64,000 nt of DNA from assembly GCA_964035545.1 (NCBI GenBank), contig OZ037767.1:23479128-23543127 (forward strand), written 5' to 3'. The notes under the pieces are model-generated. The model saw only the letters and a program-made list of their open reading frames with translations. It made no database searches and had not been told where the DNA came from. The DNA is from Bugula neritina (lineage: Eukaryota; Bryozoa; Gymnolaemata; Cheilostomatida; Bugulidae). The position numbers and the translations under genes are program-made. Of the stretch, positions 35,749 to 48,600 are shown piece after piece (position 1 is the first letter of the stretch; each line of letters opens with the position of its first letter).

Positions 35749-38700
35749 CATTTGTATATAATATAGAATGTTGTTATGTACACATTATATAATTATGTAT
35801 ATATAATACAAATATGTACATGTAGTATGATTATGTATGTATAATGCAGTTGTGTATATAATATAATCATGTATATGTAATAAAAAGATGTATATATGAT
35901 ATAATAAAGCATATATGCTGATTCTTTCATTTGCTTCCTTGCAATCTACAGTTCTTTATTGTTGAGAAATCTAACCAAAAAACTTCTCCATCAGCTGGAA
36001 TGGAATTTGAGCTAGCCAAATGACTTTATGACTTTACTGTTTAAAGTCTAAAATGTTTTTGTAGATGCTATATATTTATAAATCTACCTGTTCCCATGTT
36101 CTTTCTCGTGTCCTTCTTTGTTTTCGAATCTTAGTAGAAGCAGGTTAAACTTGTGTTATTAACAAACCAAATATACTACATCATGCTGTTCTTCATTGTT
36201 GTCAATTTTCCTGGCTGTACTTCTTGTTCACTTTATGCCTTCTATTTAAAAACATAGATGCCTTGATGTAACTGTATCTGCTACGAGGATTTGTATCCTA
36301 CATAGTAACTGTTGGTGTACCTGTTACAGTTGAAGCTGCTGAAATTACACATCAGGTATGAGAGTGAGGGAGGCCATGATGCATCTGCGTTCTCCTTTGG
36401 CATCACCATAGACAAGTTGGCAGCACAGAGCACAGATCAGAACTGGGTGTGTGGCTTATTGTTTTTAAGATTGTCTTTCCTATCTTTCTTTGCTATGGTA
36501 CTGCGTGTTCCACAATATGTTGTCATTGCAGTTTCAAACCAACTTTCCAAATAAGTGATGAGAAAGCTCTATAAAGTCACAGTGCTCCAAATAACTCTAT
36601 TTAAATTAATGATTATTAACCTGTTATTCGAACAGTTTATATCAAAGTGATGGCAAATTTAACCTGAGTAAACAAATTTTTTGTAATTTCTACTAATTTT
36701 CATGTTGCATTCTTAATTAGACATAAAAAGTCCACAAAAATTCAATAAGAACAGAGATTAAAGTGATATAGAAAATATAATACAAGTAGAATAGAAAATA
36801 GAACAATAGAAATTCAGCAACAAACGAAGAATAAAGTAGTATGAAATATGTGATAACATTAGTATATTGTATTAGTATTAAATAACATCTGTGTGCCATC
36901 ATCAGGTTTTCAATGGAGCATTTTCATCTCTATCTTTCTGAGTAGATAATCAATATCATCAAGATATTTAGCTGTGTTTTACCCCCTAGCCTATAAGTTC
37001 TGTCACTTTTTGCACTATAAAACTTGTTGGGCCAATCCTTAGGCTAACTAACTTATTAGAAACTAGGTTATGATTAGTCGAATGCAGAATTAACGAACTT
37101 CAAATACCTTATGTTGTATAGATAAGCTTTGGTTTACAGTGAAGGGTAGATTTCTGATATTATATTTTTACTAGAGCTTTTTTAACCTTTCTTAAATGCT
37201 TTCCTGCCTTATCTAACATACAAATATATTGTATTTTAAGTTTAAAGCTTTTCCAAAGCTGTTCACTATTAATTATATAGTAATTAGCATTCTGCTCTGT
37301 GTAATATTTATTTTGATACAGTCACTTTTTGATTGTCTTTAAATCATTGTCTTGTCTGACATGACTTTTAGGTTCCACAATATGTGAGCAGTAGCACTGG
37401 CTCAGTAGTCCACAAGATGGTAGAGTTGGTGGGTATGTCTCTTTACTGGGACCACCACAATACAACTGTGTCCAAGGCCCTCAGTCTAAAAGAACAGCTA
37501 GATGCTATGGAACACAATTACTTGCTTCAGCCAGTAACTGGAAAGGCACTAGTGAAGCAGAACACCAGTGTCCAGCCCCTGAAGTCGGTGAGTAACCGCC
37601 GTAGCTTGCAGTACGGTGGCATCTTGGTGACTTGGAAAATAATTGGTCAGCTGACCAAAAAAAATTGAATACTTGCACCTAAATAGCTTTTAAGTTGTTT
37701 ATAAATAATTTATTTAGTGAAAGTCTGTCTCTCTTGTTTACAATTTTTTTATTGATTGGTGGTGCTTTGTCATCACATGTCACATTATACAATGGTTTGA
37801 CTAAGTAAATAAGTTGGAGTTGTCTTTCATGCAGAATGAACCTAGAATTAACATAGAGTTGCAGTTTGACTGCTTTCTCCTGTCCCTGGATAATCTACAG
37901 TACAGAGGGTTGGCTGTTCTGCTGAGGGAGTTTGAATTGTATGATCAGAGGAAACCATACAGACGAACTCGTCCAGCCTGCCCTGTTCATAGCAAGTAAG
38001 TATCCTACATCAATCTAGGTCAACATGTATATACTTGACTAGTATGTATAGCTTTAATCTAGGTCAACATGTATATACTTGACTAGTACATATAGCTTTA
38101 ATCTAGGTCAACATGTATATACTTGACTAGTACATATAGCTTTAATCTAGGTCAACATGTATATACTTGACTAGTATGTATAGATTTAATCTAGGTCAAC
38201 ATGTATATACTTGACTAGTACATATAGCTTTAATCTAGGTCAACATGTATATACTTGACTAGTACATATAGCTTTAATCTAGGTCAACATGTATATACTT
38301 GACTAGTATGTATAGCTTTAATCTAGGTCAAAATGTATATACTTGACTAGTACACATAGCTTTAATCTAGGTCAACATGTATATACTTGACTAGTACATA
38401 TAGCTTTAATCTAGGTCAGATCATATGACCAGTTGGTGGTTTTAGATATGTTTTGGGAACCACGGTACCGAATAAGTTGGAATATGGAGTACATATTAAC
38501 ACAAGAGCTGCATTTTGTTGTGACGAGTTTAGGCATTGTTCAAGCAAGTCAAATCTAGACTAAAAAAAAGACATTATGTCAATTTCAAGTCAAACCAGTC
38601 ACTTAACGTAACTCGAGGTTGAAGTAAATGTGTTATCATAGAGAAGGAAAAGACTTATGGAAGCCTAAAGAAATCTATGTAGTGATTTTATTTTTTGTTT

Positions 38701-39611
38701 GATATGTTAATTATTTTCTTTCGTGTTTCGTATGTTATTCTTATTTCAGTACAGGTATATTTATTTTGCAGAGCTTAGATTTTAAATTATGAGTTCAACT
38801 TTGATAAATAGTATGTCTAGTTTAAAGTGAAAGCATTCCGTTTGTTCAACAGTTGCAGAGTATGGTGGAATCACGCCATACAAAGTACTGTCGGGAAGAT
38901 CAGCGAGAGAAATGAGAAATGTAGAAAAGAATACATACTGAACAGATGTAAAGATTGTGTCAGCTATGTGAATATATATTATCAAATTCTTACTGATGAA
39001 AGGATAAGCTACCACCTGAATGTAAGTTACTCTCACTATGTCCCAACTATCTCGTTATATAACTCCATGACTTGCGTGTATGTCTATCAGCACTGCATCT
39101 GTTAGACTTTAGAGCAAGGACACAATGTTTTTCTCACAACTTAAAGAATCCCTGATATACTTCCTTTATGCAGTTTCAAAATATATTTTGTATAAGCTAC
39201 CATCTGCATACTGTTTGGGGGTTATATGCTCAAACAATGTTGTTTTATAAGAAATTTGTGCTCATGCTGATGACATTTTCGTTTGACCCTGGAGTCCGTT
39301 ATTGCAAAGTTCCATTGGGCGCTATTCTTAGCTGCTGAATTGCTCAGCTAGCTTGAATGTTTAAACTTTGGACTTTTACAACCCTCAAACAGTCTGTAGA
39401 TGACCGCTAAGAGATATATATAAATATTTTAATACTGCGTAAATGAACTGTGTCAGGGATTCTTTAACCATATGAATCTTGTTTTACTTTGACGATGTTT
39501 GAACTTTAGAAAGAGAAAGATAATATAGAACGTGATTTAGAGTTTGAAACACTGAAAGTACTTCGACATCTAGCTGCTGCCAAAGTGAAGAGTGACGGCT
39601 TATGGTACCAG
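34495..39611 (+). CDS. VPS13D: VPS13D exons 1-9: chorein N-terminal domain and start of the lipid groove
   Basis: Exons: 34495-34666, 34762-34874, 35092-35169, 35485-35580, 36330-36446, 37372-37587, 37835-37995, 38853-39021, 39510-39611. The start codon is certain: [15 protein letters not shown] matches the invariant VPS13 start, and [20 protein letters not shown] is the chorein signature. Later exons align with human VPS13D blocks such as [65 protein letters not shown] and [20 protein letters not shown]. Introns are short (about 95-930 nt). Intron 7 carries a 44-bp minisatellite and intron 4 a TA repeat. Confidence 0.94.
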
Positions 39612-42600
39612 GTATTGACTGTGTAGTTCTAGAGATCATTACCTGTAGTGTTGTTCTATTAAATATTTTCACACAGGCTATCAACTTTGATTTTCCCATT
39701 GTCTCATTTCATTTTTTATTTAAAGTAAACTTAAATCCATGACATCATGCATTTATACTTGATTATCTATGCTATGGTATGAAGCTTATCATTTAAAGTG
39801 CAAGTTTATTACAATATAGAAGGAGTAGAAGAGGCTGTAACACCAGCTTTTACTCTTTGATTTGTATTTTGCATACTGTTTTGTACTTCAACTGCTGACC
39901 ATTTTTATCATTCAATTTTTACTTATGAAAGAGAAAACTTTATGCTACATACTGACCGTGTAATTCTAGTAGTATAAAGACTGAGGCACGCGTTTCACAT
40001 ATTTTAGCAGACAAATACATCGCCCCAGGCTAGCTCGGGATATCTCAGTAGTTGGATCACGTGGTACTCTGCTAAGCCTTCCAGTGACAGCTCAGCATCT
40101 GCTGGTGCAGCAGACCAGCATCAGCTGACTTTGGACTCGGTCAGTACATGCAACATATACTAGATATCATTGTGTCTCTTCATAATACACTAGATCTCAT
40201 TGTGTCTCTTCATACTACACTAGATATTTTTGTGTCTCTTCATAATATCACATCATATACTGATTTACTAATTACTGATCAATTTACTCATTAATTTTTG
40301 TCCACATACATGCAGCACGTATCACAAACATGCTATATATAATACTTGTCTATTGTTCTTGTGAAACTTTCATATCTTACAGTGAGTATTTTTACACTTT
40401 ATTTTTGCAGCTGGCGGCCAGAGGTGCTCCTGGCACTCATCCTAGTGATAGTCAAGGTTTAACGTTGACTAGCACTGAGAAGGCTAAACTAGGTAAGGCT
40501 TCTATCATACAGTGTCACCGTCAAAGTGCTGCCATATTTCTTACTGTGGTGTATAATTTGCTTCGGTAGCTATGTTGGACTCTTCTTGTATACACTCTGT
40601 ATTACGGTGTGAGATATAATGATACTCAGTCTCACACACTGTGACTCTAACACATGTGACACACACTAAGTGTACTGTATTGGTTGCTATGGTTACTCTG
40701 TGTGGTATAGTTACTATGATTACCATGTGTGCTTTGGTTCTAGAGGAAGAGTTAAGAGACTGGGTGGGTAGCAATGAGCCTGTGGAGTCACAATCTACCT
40801 TAAATAAAGACAGTGTCTTGCTCAACATTAGTTTTGTGCTTCGCCAAGTAAACTTCAAGTTGGTACAACAGAGTGTAGATGTTCATCAAGGTAGGTCTGG
40901 TTTAGAAAACTATGTTATTATTAAAGATTTTTATTTTTTCTGTTTCTTGCTATATTTACCATTAGAAACAAGAAATTGAAAACAACAACAACAATCACTC
41001 ACTGAAAACAAATTTATTTTACTTTTATTCAAACCAGGAGTCTAATATCACTATTTTTCTATGTTGATTAATTTTTTTGCATTATATGTTGAAGTTTTGT
41101 GTTGTAGGCGCCAACCTCCAGGGTATAGTACAGCTGGAGTGTCACAATATAAGAAGCACTGCTGTACTTAAACCAAGAACCAAGTCTCGGAAACTTTCTC
41201 TCGGTCTAGGTCAACTATATGTCAAGGACTTGTACAACACAATGACACACTTCCCTCTCCTCATATCTTCCAAACAGGCGGTATGTGAAAGTTATAACAC
41301 TTAGTAGCAGTAAACTAATTGGGTTATGTTGCCATTTAGTGTTGGTATTCATTTTATATTATAGTAAATGTTTATAGTAACTGGGCATGCGGCAGTGTAT
41401 TATAATACATATTTAGTATGATGTTGAGATAGTATTGCTATGTTTTACAAGGTGTTGAAGTTGTATTACGATATTTAAGAGGAGGTTGGAGTTGTATTAC
41501 TATATTTAGTATGATGTTGGAATACTGTTACTTTATTTAGTATGCTGAGGTTTGTTGGTTATTGTGATGACAATTTAGCTTGAGTTTCAACCTGGGTGTT
41601 CTGTGGTTATAGCTCCAGGTCTCTTACTAACTCCTTTTTAAATTTTTAGATTTTAGGAAGCAGTCTTGGTTCTTCATCTTCCGCACAGGTTGATAAAGAA
41701 ACTTCACGAGTTTTCTACTTTGAAATAGAGAAGAATGCAGGTGCTAGTAGCAAGGTAGGTGTGTGCAGTAAGTGCTCAGGTGGAGTATAGCAAGGTAGGT
41801 GAGCACAGTAAGTGCTCAGGTGGAGTATAGCAAGGTAGGTGAGCGCAGTAAGTGCTCAGGTGAAGTATAGTGAAGTGACTGTGTTGTCTTCTCTCACCAA
41901 GCTATTGATAAATTACCTTGTTCCACTGCAGGACATCAGAGTTCTTATGAATACTGACCCGCTAGATATCGTCTACAACGAGGCCGTTGTGAAACAAGTC
42001 AAGCAATTCTTTTCTCCAAAGTCCAGAATGAATTCCATGACCAAGGAAATGTCAGAGTTTCATCTCGCAGGTAACTTTTGTGTGTCTGCATACAACTTAT
42101 GCTAACTTCTAGCAAATAATAGGTCTAGCTTCCTTTTTTGTTGTGTTTTAATTCTCTTGTCTGTGCATGCATATTTATTTGGTTTTTGCTTGCATTTATT
42201 GAAATATTTATGCTAGCTGAGAGATTTACTGTCCGTAAAAGATGAAGCATTAATTATTCTAAAAAAGTTAATAACAGTATGAAAATGGTTAAAATTTGAG
42301 TAGTAGCAGTTTTTCTTTCTGGACAATGCACAGGTATTGCATTTCATGTAACTTTTTATAGCTTTTAGATTTAATATTCAATTTAAATATTATTTTAGTT
42401 TTATATTAAAAAGTAAAGCAGTTTCTGTTCACAGACTGATTGAAATCAATCTTGCACAAAATGTATTTTTTATCCCCCATGTGTCTTGTATCATGCAGAT
42501 CGAGCCAGAAGGAGGTATGAGCAGCTGAAGAATAAAACTAAGATTGACATAAGAGACACCTGGGAGAACCTGCTGAATACATCCACTGTGGTATGTCACT

Positions 42601-45600
42601 CTCTTGCTTTGACTAGTATTTATGGTGTAGAGTGTAGACTGTAGATAGATATCTAAAGCAGTACGTAATATACTACATGGTATTTAAAGTGAAAAGACTT
42701 GCAAGCCTTTTACTGCAGTGACTATAATATACAACTTTTCTCTGCTTTTTCACAGCATTTGCAGGTTGTTAAAAAGCTGTTGTATATATTTGATGTTTTC
42801 TGTTGTTTTGACATACTGTATATGTAACACATGCAAAATATATCTTCCAAAGGCAGACAGAAATAAGATATTTTAGTTGCTAAAAGTAGTTGTATTGTAT
42901 GTAGAGCCAAACATTACCTACTTGTGTGTTTCTTATAGAAGTCATCTAAGCGAGTCGGAGTAAAATTGAACATAGCAGCTCCTCAGTTTATTATACCACA
43001 AGACTGGGCTGATAGCACAACTCCCATGGTTGTGTTTGATCTCGGTCGACTCAAAGTGAATAATCTACCTGACAGCAGTGAAAATGTGTGTTCAATGGCA
43101 GAGTTGAACATGTCTAGTCATGCTTCACCCAGCAAGGAGCAGCTGGACGACGGAGATGATGGTATGTGTGGAAACTTGTAGTTTATAGTGACCTGAAGTA
43201 GCCATGATTCATAGCCTGTAGATGACGGTCGTGTGATTATTTTGACAAAAAGTGAATGTTGTTAGAATTTTTGCATCTGTTTTAATAATGACCTCATCTC
43301 CTGGAAGATGTTTTACTCTTGCAGTTGCACAAGTTTAATAATATAAAACTGAGTAAATGCTTTGCATGGGCTAGCCAGCTGCACTCAGATGATGAAATAC
43401 TTTCACAGGTATTACTTGTTACTAGAGTTGTTTATTAAATATAATTTTGGGGATACAGAAGTTTCAACACTGCTTTTTTATAAAAATTAAACTTTGAATG
43501 CACAAATCCACTTTTATAATTTATTTTTGATTAGCTTGCTGAAATTTTATTGACAAGAACAACAATGTGCAAATGCTGGTTTAGTTTCTGGTGTCATCAA
43601 CTTGAAGCATGGCATATGCTTTTCGTGACATGCGTTATGTATAACAACTCTCTATTTTTAAATATTACAATTAGTAAAAAATTAAGATAATCTATACGTA
43701 GGATAAAATAGAGGGCATGTTTATTAAAAAAAGTAAGTCAGACTTTAATCTTTTTTTAGTTATTCTCAATAGCTCTATATGAATTCTATCAGTTTGTAAA
43801 AAGCTTCGATTGATTTAAATGAACTGGTGATAATTAAGAACTCTCTTCAGTTTGTGTTACGGCAGGATTTATCTATTTGTATATTTCTTTGCACCAGATA
43901 GAAAGCAGCTTCAGCTGGAGCAAATAGTAATATTCATAGACTAACAATTCCTTCTACTTATTTAGATGACTTTGTTACTCCGATGTCCACTCCACCAGAT
44001 ACTGATTCTGATGCCACCAACAAAAATGGAGTTTCTGGTGTGCCCAGTCTGACTCAACTTGAATCAGAGTTGAATAACGAGTCTCTCTACACTCATATGT
44101 ATGACAGGTGAGAGCAAGGTGATATATGACATTATTGTAACCAAGTGTATGGCAGGTGAGGGTAGAGTGATAGATAGTACTGTAATTATACATGTGCCAG
44201 GTGAGGTCAAGATTACAGATTACATTGTAATCCGGTGTATAGCAGGTGATAGTAAAGTGATATTTGAAATAGTTGTTATTGATGTGTATGGAATTTATGC
44301 TTTAGGTATGAGATACTGCTAGCAGATATACAGGTGCTCATAGTGAACAGAAAAGACAACTGGAGAATGCTGACATCTAAAGGATACGGTCACCTCCATC
44401 TCATTGATAAACTCAGTGTTAATGTTTTGTTTGAAAGGTGAACATTTGCATTAATTTGTTACAAGTAAATATGTGTGGTTCTGTATAGAACTGTGTGTGG
44501 TTCTATATAGAGCTTTATGTGGTTCTGTATAGAGCTGTGTGTGGTTCTGTATAGAGCTGTGTGTGGTTCTGTATAGAGCTGTGTGGTTGTGCATAAAGAT
44601 GTATTATTGTACGAAATGTTTTGTGTAAAGATGTATGTATGTATGCAGATGTAGGGTTTGTGAGTATCAATTTATCTAAAATGTATTGGCTCTTTAAGCC
44701 AAATTAAAGTTTTGTTAAATTACCAGTAAAAAATAAAGCAGAATAGTGTATCTACGAGGACTCATTAGTATAAATATTTTGAACACTTATTTAGTGATGT
44801 CTTCTGTCACTTTTTATATGATTTTTAATTTGAGCTTTTTTTAAACCTACCTTATAATAGGATATATGCATTGAAGAAACATATTTTATTTTATAGGAAA
44901 ACAGAGTGTCACTAAAAACATTGCATAAGATCAATGCTACTTTTTGTTTTTTTTGTTTTTCTAAATAATATTCTGTTTTTCTAGAATATATTTACATGAT
45001 GTAGAAAAATTGTATTTATTTACAGCTAATGAGTTTCCTGCTTTCTAATGATGCATAAAGGCGAACGAGTCTGAATACTTTCAAACAGTTTTGTTGGCAA
45101 TAGAGGTCGGGTATAGCAAAGCTAGTAATGCACGTCATTTCTATATCACGACTTTCTCTGTTTTCAGACGACTCTTGCTGACCGCTGACCCTCATTGGCC
45201 GGCCATCAAACTCTCAGCTATAATAGAGAGTCTTTCCGTACATGTCTCAGAGCTCAAGTTATTTCAACTCAACAGCTGTCTCCAGCAGCTGATGACTGGC
45301 AGTAAGAATGCTGCCGGTACCAACTCATCTGCTGCTGCTTCTACTTCGATGAGTAACAGTGATGGTCAAGCTGATGACTTTCAAGCCTTCGTGCCCCATT
45401 CCAGCAGCCGGTTTGTGCTATACTCTTATTGTAAGGATACTAGTATATGATGAATCTGGTGGTGTTGCATATAATGCTAGTGTGTTATACATTCTCAGTA
45501 TGTAGTGCATTACATATTTATTTTTGCATAATTTGGTTTTGGATAACTTATATGTTTGTGAAATTTATGTATGATATGATGTATAACTTCTATGAGTGAA

Positions 45601-48600
45601 ATTAGTGAACATATTTGAACATGTATAATGCATGCAACTACTACAGACTATTTAAATATATGCTAAAACATATTCTATTTGCTAATGTCATTATTAGGAT
45701 GATACTTTGACTGCTTCTCTGGCTATTCTCTACTGTATATTATATTTTGTAGCAGCAAAAATATTAAATTCTACTGTTATCTATTAATTACAATAAAATA
45801 TTATAGACATCATTACTAAAGGTTTTAAAAATTCAAGCTGCTTTTTATTAGCAACAATACTACAATTTGCCTGGATATTATATGTTTAAAATAAACTATA
45901 AATGATAGGTCTGTACGCCTACATATGTTATTTTTTGCATTGACTATTACAGGTTTTTCGCTCCCCCAGAGACCCGCACAGTGTTAGACAACTCCAAAAT
46001 AGTGACACTCGGCTTTGACATCCACCAGATGTCTCTTGACGTCACAAGTAAAGGTGGGATAACTTGTAAATATGTCATGTGTCACGTATAGCTTTACATG
46101 TATAGGTGATGTTTGCGTACGTTTTTTACGCAAACCTTTCCATCACTAATGTGTGGGAAGATAACTACACAAGTTTAGTCTACCGAACAACGTATTCAAT
46201 TGTGTGTCTTAGTGAGATATAGCGCTAATAGTTGTGTTTTCTGTAACTAGTATGTTGATAGAGTGTTCAGGTGTTATATGTGGCTGCTGTTGCTGACTAC
46301 GATATGTTACTTTATCTAATTAATATCTGTGGTTCAACCATTATTTTTAGAAAGATGTTTAGTGGAGTTACAAGTTGCAGGTGTCAAGGCTGACTTCACG
46401 CAGCTCCCTTCCCAATCAGACCTATCACTCACAGTTCACAGTCTAATAGTGGCAGATGCTTTGCAGTCGTACGGCCCTGATTTTGAGCTGCTTGTAGCGT
46501 CTCACAGAAATGTTGGGTATGTTTTGGGTATATGTACCTTTAAGTATCTACATTGATATATTTATCTTCAGGTGTGTACATTGATGTATGTTCATTTCGA
46601 TATATGCATTGATATAAATACCTTCCGGTATGTAAATTACGGTATATGCAGTTGGTACATAAATTACGGTATGTACATACAGCAGGTATAACCATATCAA
46701 AGCAGTATTTCCATATGCAGCTGCAGTTACTATATGCAGTATGTATTACCATAATATTATATACAGTTCGTGTTACCATATATACAGTTGGTGTTACCTT
46801 GTGATATACGGTGTGTATTACCATATATGGTGTTGCCATATACAGCTGGTGTTACCATGTGATATACAGCTGGTGTTACCATGTGATATACAGCTGGTGT
46901 TACCATGTGGTATACAGCTGGTGTTACCATGTGATATACAGCTAGTGTTACCATGTGGTATACAGCTGGTGTTACCATGTCATATACAGCTGGTGTTATG
47001 ATATGCGGTCTGTATCACCATATACAGTTAATGTTACCATATACAGCTAATGTTACCATGCGGTACACAGCTGGTGTTATTATTAGGTTGGACAGCAAAA
47101 GTGGCAGCATGTGTAGCTCTGCCGTCATGTCACCCACCAGTCCGAAATCTCCCCACAGCCCGAGATCTCCCACCAGATCACCAGACCCGGAATCTTACCC
47201 TCTTCCTCCTCGCAAACAGACCAGCTACACCTCTTTTCAGACAGCCGTACTTTCTGGTATTCAGAAGCTGCTGCCGGTTGCTACAGGTGAGTAGTTGGTG
47301 TAATAAGTATATAGGTCAAAGGGCACCTGTTTAGTGTGAAATATATAGGTGAAAGGGCACCTGTTAAGTGTAGAATATATAGGTCAAAGGTCACTGTTGA
47401 GTGTATAGATCAAAGGTCAGCTGTGTAGAGTGGGCTCGTACAAGACAACTCATGGAAATAATAGGTGTTGGATTGTTAAGTTAATACACTTTAGTTGTAT
47501 AAAAATTTAGATGGTTTTCTGGTCAAGCTGATTATAGTTAAACTTTATTTTACCTTATTTATAAATTAATAAATATTGAGTAAAGTGATTAATTACTTCC
47601 TTTTCTCTAGCCACTCCTCTGGTTGACCACAAGGCATCTCACACTGGCAACCTGACCTCTGCCCCCACCTCCACCGAGCACCGACCTATATCTCCCGTCT
47701 TCCAGGGTGAACCTCTTATAAAGGTGACTTACGTTCAGACTGGTGCAGAGGGAGGAGAGTCTGTAGCCTCCAAGTCTGTGGATATAGTGTTTAACACCCT
47801 GGATGTTGTTGGTAAGTTAGTAATGAGTTGGTAATGAGTTAGTAATAAGTTAGTGATTAATTAGTGATTAGTTAGTAATAAGTTAAGTTGCGTTTATACC
47901 TCTGCTGAAAAAAGTAACGAGTGTAAGTTAATAATGCTTGTCCGGGTACCCCTTTATAGTGAAACTGAAACTCGTTGAAATCATATTGATGCGGTTGCTC
48001 ACTTTCTGAAATTGAAATTTGACTCGCATAATAGCTACTTGATGCCTTTTGTAAACGTTGTGAATTAGTGAAGCGGACAGCATAAAAGCGATAATTGAGA
48101 AGGCGTAGGCTATATAATTATAACTGTATAAGTACGTTGTCTAACCGCCAAAGTAATAACTAAATAACGATGTTTACAAGGAGTTATTACTCCTATTCTA
48201 AAATTGGCCGATTAAGTTATCACAGTACAAAAATTTTTACGCGTGGCTTTTACAATGCAATGCAACTCAGACAAAATTTCAAGCTGGCCAAATTGAAATT
48301 CTGACCGAAAATCGTGAATGTATAAAGGCAACTTTAGTAATGAGTTGGTAATAAGTTAGTAATGAATTAGTAATGAGTTGGTGATTAGTTAGTAATAAGT
48401 TGGTAATGAGTTGGTAATGTTAAGTGTGTTTACTTTCTTTATTGCACTACAGTGCAATATGCTACACAATACTACTCTGCAATGCAATATGTTGCAATGC
48501 ACTACAATACACTACTACATACTACTTTACGCTACACTACAATGCAGTATACTGCAATGTAGTATGTAGTATATTACACTATACTACTCCACAATACAGT

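Noticed and set aside
36506-36520. gttccacaatatgt in VPS13D intron 5, matching the start of exon 6
   Set aside because: A 14-nt match alone is expected by chance among all pairs in 64 kb; the similarity does not extend to the flanks.
38015-38420. CRISPR array
   Set aside because: Regular 44-bp spacing comes from contiguous tandem copies with no unique spacers, in an animal intron.
44101-44322. Open frame across all of VPS13D intron 18
   Set aside because: It is not in the exon 18 frame. In the true frame a stop (TGA) follows at once after the donor.
46741-47001. ORFs of repeated peptides on both strands in VPS13D intron 22
   Set aside because: A 24-bp tandem array keeps frames open; phase-matched exons 22 and 23 flank it as an intron.
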